Counted from the stretch's first letter, positions 8,343-17,428 are shown. The stretch is DNA of 64,000 bases from Streptomyces sp. HUAS ZL42 (GCF_040782645.1 NZ_CP160403.1:8777001-8841000), one strand, 5' to 3'. Notes: generated by a model from the letters alone, not told the origin. Numbers and translations: made by a program.

Positions 8343-9466
8343 CCAGCACCCTCGTCGAGACCGAGGACCGCCGGGAGTACCGGGCGACCCGTCGCCGCGG
8401 CCTGGCCGTCGACCTCAGCATGACCCTGGCCACCATCCTGGCCGCCCTCGTCATCGGCTTCCTCGTCATCCTCGCCACCGGCAAGGATCCGGTCCGCGCG
8501 TACGAGGCCCTGCTCACCGGGCCATTGGAGCGCTCCTTCCGCGTCGGCCGCTGGCTGGAGGACGCCACGACCCTCACCCTGCTCGGTCTGTCGGTGGCGA
8601 TCCCCTTCCGTGCCCGCCAGATCAGCCTGGGCGCCGAAAGCCAGCTGTACGCCGGGGCGCTGGCGGCCGCCGCCGTCGCGATCTTCCTGCCGCTGCCGCC
8701 GGTCCTGGCCGTCGTCGTCCCGCTCGTCGCCGCGGCCACGGCGGGAGCGGGCATGGGCTTCGTGCCCGGGTCCATGAAGGCCCGCCTCGGCGCCAACGAG
8801 ATCGTGGCCACGCTGATGCTCAACGCCGTCGTCGTCCGCGTCTACGACTACCTGGTCAACGGACCGCTGAAGCAACCCGGCAGCAGCGCCGTGCACTCGG
8901 AGCGCATCCGTCCGGACTCCGCGCTGACCCCGCTGACCGACTGGTTCGGCATCCCGCTGGGCCGCGCCAACATCGGCCTCGGACTGATGCTGCTCACCGC
9001 TGTCGCGCTGTGGCTGCTCATCACCCGCACCCCGCTCGGCTACCGCATCCGGATGACCGGCTCCAACGCCGACTTCGCCGAGTACGGCGGCATCCGGGTA
9101 CCCCGCGCCATCGAGTGGAGCTTCGTCATCGGCGGCGCCGTCGCGGGCCTCGCGGGAGCCCATCTCGTTCAAGGCGTCTACGGCCGGCTCGAACCCGGAC
9201 TGGCCGGCAGCCTCGCCTTCGAGGGCATCGTGGTGGCCCTGCTGGCCAGGAACAACCCGCTGGTCGTCGTGGTCGCCGGGCTCTTCTACTCCTATCTGCG
9301 CGCCGGGGGCGACATCATGGAACAGCAGACCGACGTCGGCACCGAGATCGTCGTGGTCATCCAGGCGGTCATCGTGCTGCTGGTCACCGCCCAAGCACTA
9401 CCGGACCTGCTCAAACGGCGCATCGCCCGCAAGCAGGTGGCGCAGAAGCAGGTGGGCGCCCGATGA
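8339..9466 (+). CDS. nucleoside ABC transporter permease 1
   Basis: This 375-residue integral membrane protein belongs to the BPD_transp_2 (NupB/YufP) family, with about nine hydrophobic segments and the typical stretches LSVAIPFRARQISLGAESQLYAG, GSMKARLGANEIVATLMLN and MTGSNADFAEYGGI. It starts at GTG 8339, overlapping the ATPase stop, and its stop overlaps the next ATG. It forms the channel with the second permease. Confidence 0.92.
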   Translation: MTSTLVETEDRREYRATRRRGLAVDLSMTLATILAALVIGFLVILATGKDPVRAYEALLTGPLERSFRVGRWLEDATTLTLLGLSVAIPFRARQISLGAESQLYAGALAAAAVAIFLPLPPVLAVVVPLVAAATAGAGMGFVPGSMKARLGANEIVATLMLNAVVVRVYDYLVNGPLKQPGSSAVHSERIRPDSALTPLTDWFGIPLGRANIGLGLMLLTAVALWLLITRTPLGYRIRMTGSNADFAEYGGIRVPRAIEWSFVIGGAVAGLAGAHLVQGVYGRLEPGLAGSLAFEGIVVALLARNNPLVVVVAGLFYSYLRAGGDIMEQQTDVGTEIVVVIQAVIVLLVTAQALPDLLKRRIARKQVAQKQVGAR

Positions 9467-10398
9467 GTTCCGTGCTCGACGTCGTCCTCAGCAGCGCCTT
9501 CCTGGCGGCCGTGCTGCGGGTCGCCACCCCCTACCTGCTCGCCGCCTTCGGCGGACTCGTCGCCGAACGTGCCGGCATCAGCAACATCGCCCTGGAGGGC
9601 CAGATGCTGGCCGCCGCCTGCACGGGCGCGCTGGTCGCCGGATACAGCCACTCCGTGGCCCTGGGTGCGCTGGGCGGGATCGCGGTGGCCACGCTTCTCG
9701 GCCTGCTGCTCGCCGCACTGAGACTGGAACTCGGCGCGGACGCGATCATCGCGGGCATCGGCCTCAACCTGCTCGCCTCCGGCGCCACGGCCTACGCCGT
9801 CTTCACCCTCCTCGACGACAAGGGCGGCACCTCCGGGCTCAAGAGCGGCACCCTGCCGAGCGTCCCGCTGCCCGGCATCGACGGCATCCCGGTGCTCGGT
9901 GACGTGCTGAGCGACCAGAACATGGTCACCTGGCTGGCCTTCCTGACCGCCCCGTTCGTCGCCTGGCTGTTCTACCGCACCCGCTTCGGCTTCCATCTGC
10001 GGGCCGTGGGCGAGATGCCGGAGGCGGCCGCGTCGGTGGGCATCCCGGTGCGGCGCGTCCAGTACGCCGGGCTCGCTCTCAGCGGCGCGCTCGCCGGTCT
10101 CGCCGGGGTCTTCCTCAGCATGGGCTACGTGTCCTTCTTCGTGCGGGACATGACGGCCGGCCGAGGATTCATTGCCCTCGCCGCGGTCTTCCTCGGCGGC
10201 CTGCGTCCCTGGGGCGTCTTCCTCGCCGCCCTCGGCTTCGGCGCGGCGGAGGCCCTGGCCGTACAGCTCGGCACGCTCGACGTACCGCCCCAGCTGGTGT
10301 CGACCATCCCGTACGCGATGACCCTCGTGGCACTCGCGCTGTATGCCTGGCGCCGAGGGCGCCGAGGCACGGGGGAGCCCGCCCCGGCGTCCCTCTGA
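9463..10398 (+). CDS. nucleoside ABC transporter permease 2
   Basis: This 311-residue membrane protein of the BPD_transp_2 (NupC/YufQ) family contains ERAGISNIALEGQMLAAA, LELGADAIIAGIGLNLLASG, FHLRAVGEMPEAAASVGI and DMTAGRGFIALAAVFLGG. It ends the transporter operon, which is followed by 77 nt before the Lrp-type regulator. The two permeases form the usual heterodimer of nucleoside ABC importers. Confidence 0.92.
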   Translation: MSSVLDVVLSSAFLAAVLRVATPYLLAAFGGLVAERAGISNIALEGQMLAAACTGALVAGYSHSVALGALGGIAVATLLGLLLAALRLELGADAIIAGIGLNLLASGATAYAVFTLLDDKGGTSGLKSGTLPSVPLPGIDGIPVLGDVLSDQNMVTWLAFLTAPFVAWLFYRTRFGFHLRAVGEMPEAAASVGIPVRRVQYAGLALSGALAGLAGVFLSMGYVSFFVRDMTAGRGFIALAAVFLGGLRPWGVFLAALGFGAAEALAVQLGTLDVPPQLVSTIPYAMTLVALALYAWRRGRRGTGEPAPASL

Positions 10399-10475
10399 GC
10401 TTCCTGCCGCAGGTCCCGCCCTGACGAGTTGGTACCGTCGCCGTCCGGACGACTCAAGAGGCGAAAGGCGGTCAT

Positions 10476-10934
10476 GTGGCAGCCCGTATCGATCTGGACG
10501 CAGTCGACAAGACCCTGATCCGGCTGCTGCAGCAGGACGGGCGGGCCTCGTACACCGACCTCGGCAAGGAGGTGGGGCTGTCCGCGCCGGCCGTGCGGAC
10601 GCGGGTGCAACGGCTCACGGAGAGCGGGCTGCTGCAGTTCGCCGCGGTCACCGACCCGCTGAAACTCGGGCTGCCCGTCATGGCGTTGCTCGGCATCAAG
10701 GTCGACGGTGGGCCACGGGAGATCATCGACGCACTGGAGCGCATCGACAGCGTCATCTATCTCGTGGCCACCGCCGGCTCCTTCGACCTGTTCGCCGAGG
10801 TCGTCTGCCGCACGATGGACGAACTGTCCGCCGTCATCAATGACGACATCCGCACGATTACCGGCGTGCGCGAGGTGGAGTCGTTCCCCTACTTCGGCAT
10901 CCACGTGCACCGGTTCACTTGGGACATCCCGTAG
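10476..10934 (+). CDS. Lrp/AsnC-family transcriptional regulator
   Basis: This 152-residue protein has an N-terminal winged helix-turn-helix (LDAVDKTLIRLLQQDGRASYTDLGKEVGLSAPAVRTRVQRL) and a C-terminal RAM effector domain with AGSFDLFAEVVC. It starts at GTG 10476 after an AAAGGCGG-like ribosome-binding site. Such proteins sense amino acids or other small molecules. It follows the transporter operon in the same direction, but whether it regulates that operon is unknown. Confidence 0.88.
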   Translation: MAARIDLDAVDKTLIRLLQQDGRASYTDLGKEVGLSAPAVRTRVQRLTESGLLQFAAVTDPLKLGLPVMALLGIKVDGGPREIIDALERIDSVIYLVATAGSFDLFAEVVCRTMDELSAVINDDIRTITGVREVESFPYFGIHVHRFTWDIP

Positions 10935-10944
10935 CGCCGTGGGC

Positions 10945-10960
10945 CGCAAAACCTTTTGCA
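10945..10960. promoter_or_regulatory. third LacI-type operator, upstream of the LAL regulator
   Basis: CGCAAAACCTTTTGCA matches the 1514-1529 palindrome at 14 of 16 positions; the central CG has become CC. It lies in an AT-rich 176-nt gap between the Lrp gene and the LAL regulator at 11111. A small inverted repeat, TCGCTT (10989-10994) and AAGCGA (11002-11007), follows it. The position suggests the LacI protein also controls the LAL gene. Confidence 0.5.
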
Positions 10961-11110
10961 TGACGTTCAATTCTGAATAACAGAAGGTCGCTTGCTTCAA
11001 AAAGCGAAGTCGAGCGGCTGCTTCTCTTTCTGTATGGTGGGTGAACAGCCGCCTCCAGGGAACGCTTTCCGGAGCGCGCACCGCATGTCGTTGCCGGATG
11101 AGAGGCGTTG

Positions 11111-13960
11111 ATGTTCGCTGTGCCGTCGCAGGGGACCGACGGTTTGCCGACCGTGCGGGAAGCCGAGATCGCACGGCTGACAGAGGTCGTGGACGCACTG
11201 GTTGCCGGACGGGGATCGGTGGTGGAGATCACCGGCGAGGCGGGTATCGGCAAGACCTCCCTGGCCACCTCTCTCACGGAGCTGGCCCTGCGGCACGGGC
11301 TCCCGGTGGCCCGCGCCCACGCGGTGCGCGGGGACATGACGCCGTACCAGGTCTTCCGGGACGCCAGGGCGGCCCGGTCGGGTTTCGAGGAGACGGCCGA
11401 CCCCGCCGCGCCGGAACTCCACCAGGTTCCCGAGTGGGCGGCCGGGGGCGTCCTGGCACTGGACGACCTGCAGTGGTGCGATCAGTCCTCGGCGGAGCTG
11501 GCCGCGCGGCTGATCCGGTCCCCGGGCCCTGCTCCGTACGTCCTCGCGATCGCCCATCGGCCCCGGCAGACCAGTCCGTTGCTGCTCGAAGCGCTGGACA
11601 ACGGGGTGGGTGCGGGCACCGTGACGCGTATCGAGCCCGGTCCGCTGGACGCCGACGCGACGGCGTCCCTGCTCGGCACCTGGCGAAGACCCGCGACGGC
11701 TCAGGAACTCCAGGACGCCACCGACCTGCGTGAGTTCGCCGAGCCCCTGTGCGCCGCGGCCGGCGGGAACCCGCGCCATCTGCGCCTGCTCGTGGCGGCC
11801 GGCTGGCACCCGGAGCATTGGCCCGACCATCCCGGCCTCGACACGGACGGGCTGCTCCGCGAGGCCAGGCCGGTGATCGCCGAACTCGACGCGCTGACCC
11901 CCGACGCCGCGACCACGGCGAGGGCGGCCGCCGTGCTCGGCGATCAGTTCCGGCCCGAGGACGTCGCCCACGTCTCCGGCCTGGGCCTGGACCGCACCCT
12001 GGACGCGTTCGCCGAGATCACCCGGGTGGATCTGATGCAACCGGCCCGCTGGGGCGGGAGGTTGTCCTTCCGGCACCGTGTCATCGGACATGTGGCGCAC
12101 GAGAGCGCCGACCTGTCCTTCCGGCTGCGCGCCCACCAGCGCGCCCTGGACATGATCGCCGGGCGCGGGGGCCCCGCGAGCGAACAGGCCCGCCACGCGG
12201 AGCACCTGCTGGGCACGGACGGCGCCACGGCGGCACGGATCCTCGCCGAGGGCGCGGCGGAGATCGTCACGCGTGCTCCCGCCACGGCGGCGCGATGGCT
12301 CCGGCTGGCCCTGGAGTGCCCGCCCGACAACGGCCGGACCGCGTCCAGAACCACGCTGGAACTCGCCCGCTGCCGCGCGCTGATCGCCGCCGGCCGACTG
12401 GAGGAGGCGCGGGCCCTCGCCCATGAACTGCTCGGGGAGCGCTCCTCGGCACTTACCGACCGGCAGCGCATGCAGGCCCACGCGGTCTGCGCGGACGCCG
12501 AGCGTCTGCTGTGCCGGTACGAGGAGGCCGAGGCGATCGCTCGCACGGCCCTGCGCACCCTGCCCCGGCCGCTGCCCGATCCCCTGCCCGCCGAGGCGGT
12601 GGAGCTGGTCTTCCAGTACGGCCTCGTCCACGTCCTGCGCGGCACCCACGACCAGGCGCGCACCCTGCTCCACGAGGCTTCCCGGGCGCGCAGCGATGCC
12701 GACCCCGCCGCCCGGACCGCGCTGCGTGTCCTCGCCGCCTTCTGCGACACCCACCTGGGCCGTCTGGACAGCGGTGCGACCAAGGTCACCCGGTGCGTAC
12801 AGCTCGTGGACGCCCTGCCGGACGCCGTCGCCGGACACACGCCGGAGACCCTCGCCCTGCTCGGCTGCGCCGAGATCTACCTGGAGAGGTTCACGGACGC
12901 CTACCGTCATCTGGACCGCGGGCTGCGCGCCGCGAACGGCGGTGCGCAGAAGCACATCCTGATGCACCAGCTCCTGGGACTCTCCGTGCTCGACCAGTGG
13001 ACCGGCCGACTGGACGAGGCACAGCGGAGGGCGCGGGACGCCGGGCAACTGGCCCGTTCCATGGGTGCCTCGGACGCGGTGGCACTGGCGACGGCGATGC
13101 GCGCCTCGGCGCTCGTGTGGTCCCGGGGGCGGCAGTACGCCGACGAGGCTGCCGCCCTCGCCGAAGAGGTGGCCGGCACCGCCCGTCCCGGGCCCGGCTG
13201 GTGGGCCACCGCCGCGATCGGTCTGCTGGCCCAGACACGGCTGCTCGGCGGGGACGCCGCCGGAGCCCTGCGGACCCTGCTGGAGAGCGGGGGAGGCGAG
13301 GGGCTGCCGCTGGTCCAGCCGGCCTTCCGGCCCTCCCTGCTCGCGCTGATGGCGACGGCCGCGCTGGCCTGCGACGACGCGGAGGCCGCCCACCGGCTGG
13401 TACGGGACGCGGAATCGGATGCCGAGCGGCTGGGCCTGCGTGCGCAGTGGGCGTATGTCCGCCGGGCGCGTGCCCAGCTTCATCTGACCGACGGCGAACA
13501 CGCCGCCGCCGCGGAGCTGTTCGAGCTGGCGGCGGAGGGATTCCGGGTCGCAGGTCTGCCCGTCCAGCACGCCTGGACGCTGGTCGCCGGGGCGCGCTCG
13601 GCCCATGAGGTCCATGGACAGGCCGCCGCCCTCGCCCAGCTGGAAACAGCGGTGGCCCTGGCCCGTCCCTGCGGAGCGGTCCTGGTACGGGAGCAGGCCG
13701 CGCGTGTACGCGCCGAGCTGGCGGAGAGCGACGAGGCGGCACACCACCTCGCTCAGCTCAGCGACCGGGAGCGCGAGGTCGCCGAACTCGCCGCCGAAGG
13801 GCTGCGCTCCCGGCAGATAGCGGAACGGCTCTTCCTCAGCCCCCGCACCGTGGACACCCACCTGGCCCGCATCTACCGCAAGCTCGGCATCTCGTCCCGT
13901 CTCGCCCTGGCCCACATCCTTCGTGCGGGGCCTGAGGTCAGCGCGGCAGCCACTCGCTGA
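11111..13960 (+). CDS. LuxR-family ATPase regulator (LAL type)
   Basis: This 949-residue regulator has an N-terminal STAND-type ATPase (Walker A GEAGIGKT at residues 42-49, Walker-B-like LALDDLQW near 120), a long helical repeat middle region resembling TPR, and a C-terminal LuxR HTH (LSDREREVAELAAEGLRSRQIAERLFLSPRTVDTHLARIYRKLGI). ATG 11111 is preceded by GAGAGG. LAL proteins activate catabolic or secondary-metabolite genes in response to a ligand and ATP. The LacI-type operator upstream hints at control by nucleosides. Its 3' end overlaps the convergent gene by 23 bp. Confidence 0.88.
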   Translation: MFAVPSQGTDGLPTVREAEIARLTEVVDALVAGRGSVVEITGEAGIGKTSLATSLTELALRHGLPVARAHAVRGDMTPYQVFRDARAARSGFEETADPAAPELHQVPEWAAGGVLALDDLQWCDQSSAELAARLIRSPGPAPYVLAIAHRPRQTSPLLLEALDNGVGAGTVTRIEPGPLDADATASLLGTWRRPATAQELQDATDLREFAEPLCAAAGGNPRHLRLLVAAGWHPEHWPDHPGLDTDGLLREARPVIAELDALTPDAATTARAAAVLGDQFRPEDVAHVSGLGLDRTLDAFAEITRVDLMQPARWGGRLSFRHRVIGHVAHESADLSFRLRAHQRALDMIAGRGGPASEQARHAEHLLGTDGATAARILAEGAAEIVTRAPATAARWLRLALECPPDNGRTASRTTLELARCRALIAAGRLEEARALAHELLGERSSALTDRQRMQAHAVCADAERLLCRYEEAEAIARTALRTLPRPLPDPLPAEAVELVFQYGLVHVLRGTHDQARTLLHEASRARSDADPAARTALRVLAAFCDTHLGRLDSGATKVTRCVQLVDALPDAVAGHTPETLALLGCAEIYLERFTDAYRHLDRGLRAANGGAQKHILMHQLLGLSVLDQWTGRLDEAQRRARDAGQLARSMGASDAVALATAMRASALVWSRGRQYADEAAALAEEVAGTARPGPGWWATAAIGLLAQTRLLGGDAAGALRTLLESGGGEGLPLVQPAFRPSLLALMATAALACDDAEAAHRLVRDAESDAERLGLRAQWAYVRRARAQLHLTDGEHAAAAELFELAAEGFRVAGLPVQHAWTLVAGARSAHEVHGQAAALAQLETAVALARPCGAVLVREQAARVRAELAESDEAAHHLAQLSDREREVAELAAEGLRSRQIAERLFLSPRTVDTHLARIYRKLGISSRLALAHILRAGPEVSAAATR

Positions 13961-14501
13961 GGGCGGTGATGAGGCGGTCGAGCGCGGGATGTTCGGAGGA
14001 GCGGTCCGTGCGGACCGTACGGCCGTCGAGCTGAAGTGTGTACTGGAACATGTCGACCGCACCCATGTCCATGATGAAGTCGGGGACCTCGTCGAGCGCC
14101 GGATCACCGAGCAGCGTGCGCAACTCCCTGAACTGGGCCGCGCTCGTACGACGCACCACCGGTCCGCCCTTGTCACTGCTGTGGACGGTGCCGTCGCCCC
14201 GGAGAATCACCTGCTGGTGGACGCCGGCGAAGCCGCCGCTGACGGTCATGGTCACCAGCTTCTGATCCGGCCCGGTGACAGGCACCGGCGACGGGCTCCG
14301 GGAAGCCGATGCCGACACGGAGGGCGGGCGCGGGACGGACGGGGAGGGCGACGGCGCGGCGGAGGAAGCGGTCACGGTGCCGACCGCGACATCCGAAGGC
14401 TCCGCCGAGCCTGCGCCGGACCCGAAGGCGCAGCCGGCCGGCCCCAGTACGCCGACCGTGAACGCGACCGCCGCCCTCGTGGCCGTACTCCTGCCGAGCA
14501 C
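13938..14501 (-). CDS. putative secreted or lipid-anchored protein
   Basis: From GTG 14501 this is a 187-residue protein with a signal-peptide-like start (RSTATRAAVAFTVGVLGPAGC), a Ser/Pro/Ala-rich low-complexity linker (about residues 40-80) and a C-terminal globular domain with GGFAGVHQQVILRGDGTV and YTLQLDGRTVRT. GTG 14501 was chosen because GAGAGGCGGGGG lies just upstream and the signal peptide begins there; an ATG further upstream would add a basic leader. The cysteine after PAG is compatible with lipidation, although proline at -3 is atypical. The function is unknown. Confidence 0.6.
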   Translation of the reverse strand: MLGRSTATRAAVAFTVGVLGPAGCAFGSGAGSAEPSDVAVGTVTASSAAPSPSPSVPRPPSVSASASRSPSPVPVTGPDQKLVTMTVSGGFAGVHQQVILRGDGTVHSSDKGGPVVRRTSAAQFRELRTLLGDPALDEVPDFIMDMGAVDMFQYTLQLDGRTVRTDRSSEHPALDRLITALSEWLPR

Positions 14502-14612
14502 AGTGCCCCCGCCTCTCGATCGGCCCAACCGGATCGTCGATCGCATCGTGCCTACCACGGAACGGTTCGTTCCGGCCCATGCTGTGAGTTCCGCATCGAC
14601 TCAGGAGGCCCC

Positions 14613-15398
14613 ATGTCCGAGCCGTCCGTCCTCGCATCGCTGGTGTCCGGGTTGCGGGGCGGGTCGATCCAAGTCGTCGACCTCACGTCCCCGTTGTCGT
14701 CGTCGACGCCGGTGATCCAGCTGCCGCCCGAGTTCGGCCAGACGGCGGTGTTCGAACTGGAGGAGATCAGCAGGTACGACGACCGGGGCCCGGCCTGGTA
14801 CTGGAACAACTTCCGCAGCGGCGAGCACACCGGCACCCACTTCGACGCCCCGAACCACTGGGTGACCGGGCAGGACCTCGACGACGTGGCGTCCGTGCCC
14901 GCCCGCAGGCTCGTCGCGCCGGCCGTCGTACTGGACTTCACCGCAGAAGCGCAGGAGGACCCGGACTTCCTCGTGGAGGTGGACCATGTGAAGGCCTGGG
15001 AGGCCGGGAACGGGCCGCTGCCCGAGGGCGGCTGGCTGTTGCTGCGCACCGGCTGGGACGCCCGGTCCCACTCGCAGGAGGCGTTCCTGAACGCGGACGA
15101 GAACGGCCCGCACACGCCCGGCCTGTCGCCGGAATGCGCCCGCTGGGTGGCACAGGAGTCCCCGGTGATCGGCCTCGGAGTGGAGACGGTGGGCACCGAC
15201 GCCGGAGGTGCGCACTCCTTCGATCCGGCCTTCCCCTGCCACTCGTATCTGATGGGTGGTGACAAGTACGGGCTGACCCAGTTGCGGAACCTGGCGGAGC
15301 TGCCGGCGACGGGCTCCGTCGTCATCGCGGGACCCTTGCCCATCGTCAAGGGGTCCGGGGCTCCCGCGCGGGTGCTCGCGCTGGTGGAGCGCTCGTGA
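14613..15398 (+). CDS. cyclase-family hydrolase (isatin hydrolase / kynurenine formamidase fold)
   Basis: This 261-residue protein carries the metal-binding motif HTGTHFDAPNH (about residues 71-81) that defines the cyclase family, which includes kynurenine formamidase and Mn-dependent isatin hydrolase. The family opens amide bonds hydrolytically. ATG 14613 follows AGGAGG at 14603-14608. It overlaps the TPP enzyme gene by 4 bp, so the two are translationally coupled and probably act on one pathway. A hydrolase that yields a 2-oxo acid followed by a TPP-dependent decarboxylase is a reasonable guess, not proven. Confidence 0.8.
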   Translation: MSEPSVLASLVSGLRGGSIQVVDLTSPLSSSTPVIQLPPEFGQTAVFELEEISRYDDRGPAWYWNNFRSGEHTGTHFDAPNHWVTGQDLDDVASVPARRLVAPAVVLDFTAEAQEDPDFLVEVDHVKAWEAGNGPLPEGGWLLLRTGWDARSHSQEAFLNADENGPHTPGLSPECARWVAQESPVIGLGVETVGTDAGGAHSFDPAFPCHSYLMGGDKYGLTQLRNLAELPATGSVVIAGPLPIVKGSGAPARVLALVERS

Positions 15399-17035
15399 AA
15401 GTCGCGGAGGCCGTCGGACGGGCGCTGGTCGCGGCCGGGGTCGGCCAGGTCTTCGGTGTGGTCGGATCGGGCAACTTCCATCTGACCAACGCCATGGTGG
15501 CGGCGGGGGCGCGTTTCGTCGCCGCACGCCACGAGGGCGGCGCGGCGACGATGGCCGACGCGTACGCGCGCATGAGCGGCACCGTGGCCGCCGTGACCGT
15601 CCATCAGGGGCCCGGTCTGACGAACGCCATGACGGGAATCACCGAGGCGGCCAAGAGCCGTACGCCGATGCTCGTACTGGCAGCCGAGGTGACCGAACCC
15701 AGATCCAACTTCTTCGTCGACCAGGAGGCGCTGGCACACGCGGTGGGCGCCGTCCCGGTGCGGGTCACATCGGCCGGGGACGCGGTGGAACAGGCGGTCA
15801 CCGCGGTGCGACGAGCCCTGCACGAACGGCGCACCGTGCTGCTCAACCTCCCCTTGGACGTGCAGGCTCTGGACGTCCCCGACGGTGCCCTGGCGCAGGC
15901 CGCGCCGCCGCCGCAACGAGTGGCGGTCGAGCCGGAGGCCGCGGGTGTGGCGGCGCTGGCGCGGGTGCTCGAACAGGCACGGCGGCCGGTCTTCGTGGCC
16001 GGCCGCGGAGCACGCTCGCCCGGCGCCCGCGACGCCCTCGAGGCGCTCGCCGAGCGCTGCGGTGCGCTGCTGGCGACGTCGGCCGTGGCGCGCGGCCTGT
16101 TCCAGGCCAGTCCTTGGTCGCTCGACGTGTCCGGAGGGTTCTCGTCGCCGTTGACGGCCGAGCTGATCGGGGCCGCGGACACGATCGTCGGCTGGGGCTG
16201 CGCGCTGAACATGTGGACGATGCGGCACGGCCGTCTGATCGGCGCCGGTACGACCGTGGTGCAGGTCGACGACGACGCGTCGGCGCTCGGTGCGCACCGG
16301 GAGGTGCAGCTCGGGGTCACCGGCGACGTCGAGCTCACGGCGCGGCGCGTACTGGAGGCGGGCGGGGGACAACGGCGGCGTTACCGGACGGCCGACGTCG
16401 CCGCGGCCATCGCCGCCCGCGTGCGCTGGCGGGACGTGCCCTACGACGACCTGAGCACGCGCGAGCGGATCGACCCGCGAACGCTGAGCATCGCGCTCGA
16501 CGACATCCTCCCCGCGCAGCGGGTCGTCGGAGTGGACTCCGGCAACTTCATGGGCCACCCGAGCATGTACCTCGCGGTGCCGGACGAGAACGGGCTGTGC
16601 TTCACCCAGGCGTTCCAGTCGATCGGCCTGGGTCTGTCGACCGCGATCGGCGCGGCACTCGCGATGCCGGACCGCCTTGCGGTGGCCGCGCTCGGGGACG
16701 GCGGCGCGCTGATGGGCTCCGCGGAGTTCGACACCGTACGCCGGCTCGGGCTGCCGATGGTGGTCGTCGTGTACAACGACGACGCCTACGGAGCGGAGGT
16801 GCACCACTTCGGGCCCGACGGACATCCACTCGAGACGGTCCGGTTCCCGGCGACGGACATCGCCGCCGTGGCGCGGGGGTACGGCTTCGAGGCGGTGACC
16901 GTGCGCACTCTTGCGGATCTGAAAGCAGTGCAGGACTGGGTCGCCGGGCCACGCTCCGCGCCGCTGCTCATCGACGCCAAGGTGGTCGCGGACCGTGGGG
17001 CATGGTGGCTCGAGGACGCCTTCCGCGGCCACTGA
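15395..17035 (+). CDS. thiamine-pyrophosphate-dependent enzyme (acetolactate-synthase-like)
   Basis: This 546-residue protein has the three domains of the ALS/benzoylformate-decarboxylase family: the PYR domain with the cofactor-activating glutamate in RHEGGAATMADAYAR, a central Rossmann-like domain, and the TPP-binding domain with GDGGALMGSAEFDTVRRLGLP ending in VYNDDAYG. It uses TPP and Mg2+ to decarboxylate or carboligate a 2-oxo acid. It starts at GTG 15395 within the stop of the cyclase gene. The absence of a small regulatory subunit gene nearby argues against branched-chain acetolactate synthase. Confidence 0.85.
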   Translation: MKVAEAVGRALVAAGVGQVFGVVGSGNFHLTNAMVAAGARFVAARHEGGAATMADAYARMSGTVAAVTVHQGPGLTNAMTGITEAAKSRTPMLVLAAEVTEPRSNFFVDQEALAHAVGAVPVRVTSAGDAVEQAVTAVRRALHERRTVLLNLPLDVQALDVPDGALAQAAPPPQRVAVEPEAAGVAALARVLEQARRPVFVAGRGARSPGARDALEALAERCGALLATSAVARGLFQASPWSLDVSGGFSSPLTAELIGAADTIVGWGCALNMWTMRHGRLIGAGTTVVQVDDDASALGAHREVQLGVTGDVELTARRVLEAGGGQRRRYRTADVAAAIAARVRWRDVPYDDLSTRERIDPRTLSIALDDILPAQRVVGVDSGNFMGHPSMYLAVPDENGLCFTQAFQSIGLGLSTAIGAALAMPDRLAVAALGDGGALMGSAEFDTVRRLGLPMVVVVYNDDAYGAEVHHFGPDGHPLETVRFPATDIAAVARGYGFEAVTVRTLADLKAVQDWVAGPRSAPLLIDAKVVADRGAWWLEDAFRGH

Positions 17036-17105
17036 ACGGAGTCCCCCGCCGTCGGTCGACCTGCCGGCCGAGGCGATCGCCTGAGGCATCGCACGGCCGC
17101 CGATG

Positions 17106-17428
17106 TCATACGAAGGTCACCTCGGCGGTGGCGTGCCGGGCCTTTCGGTGTGCGGCGATGTGCAGATGGGCGCGGCCGCCAGGGGCACCGCAGGCCGGCA
17201 GGCGTTCGCGGGTGAACACCGGCCGGCGGAGGCGGACGTGCGGGCCGTACTGCCGGAATTCCCGGCGCTCGGTGACGAAGGGCAGTTCACCGCTGCGGCC
17301 GTGCTTGACCGTGACCGAGCCGCGGCCGCGAATCCGTCTCGGCGGATTCGCCGAGACGGAGCGGCTCGGTGATCTCGCAGCGACCGCCGGCCCACATGCG
17401 TCGGCGACGTCTCGAGGCCCGAGTCGGC
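17106..17428 (-). pseudogene. decayed FAS1-like (MaoC-type) dehydratase fragment
   Basis: This 393-nt gap holds no intact gene, but the minus strand contains RMWAGGRCEITEPLRLGESAE (17400 to about 17338) and, after a one-base frame change near 17330, GRGSVTVKHGRSGELPFVTE and RREFRQYG. This resembles the RMWAGGR...VRREF core of FAS1-like/mesaconyl-CoA-hydratase-type dehydratases. Removing one A in the GAGACGG stretch would join the two frames. The end, to TGA at 17106, is not recognisable. The fragment abuts the stop codon of the next minus-strand gene upstream. Confidence 0.5.

Noticed and set aside
15395..17035. Annotation as IlvB acetolactate synthase for branched-chain synthesis
   Set aside because: No regulatory-subunit gene follows, the gene is coupled to a cyclase hydrolase, and the ilvC-like gene is 10 kb away with its own regulator.
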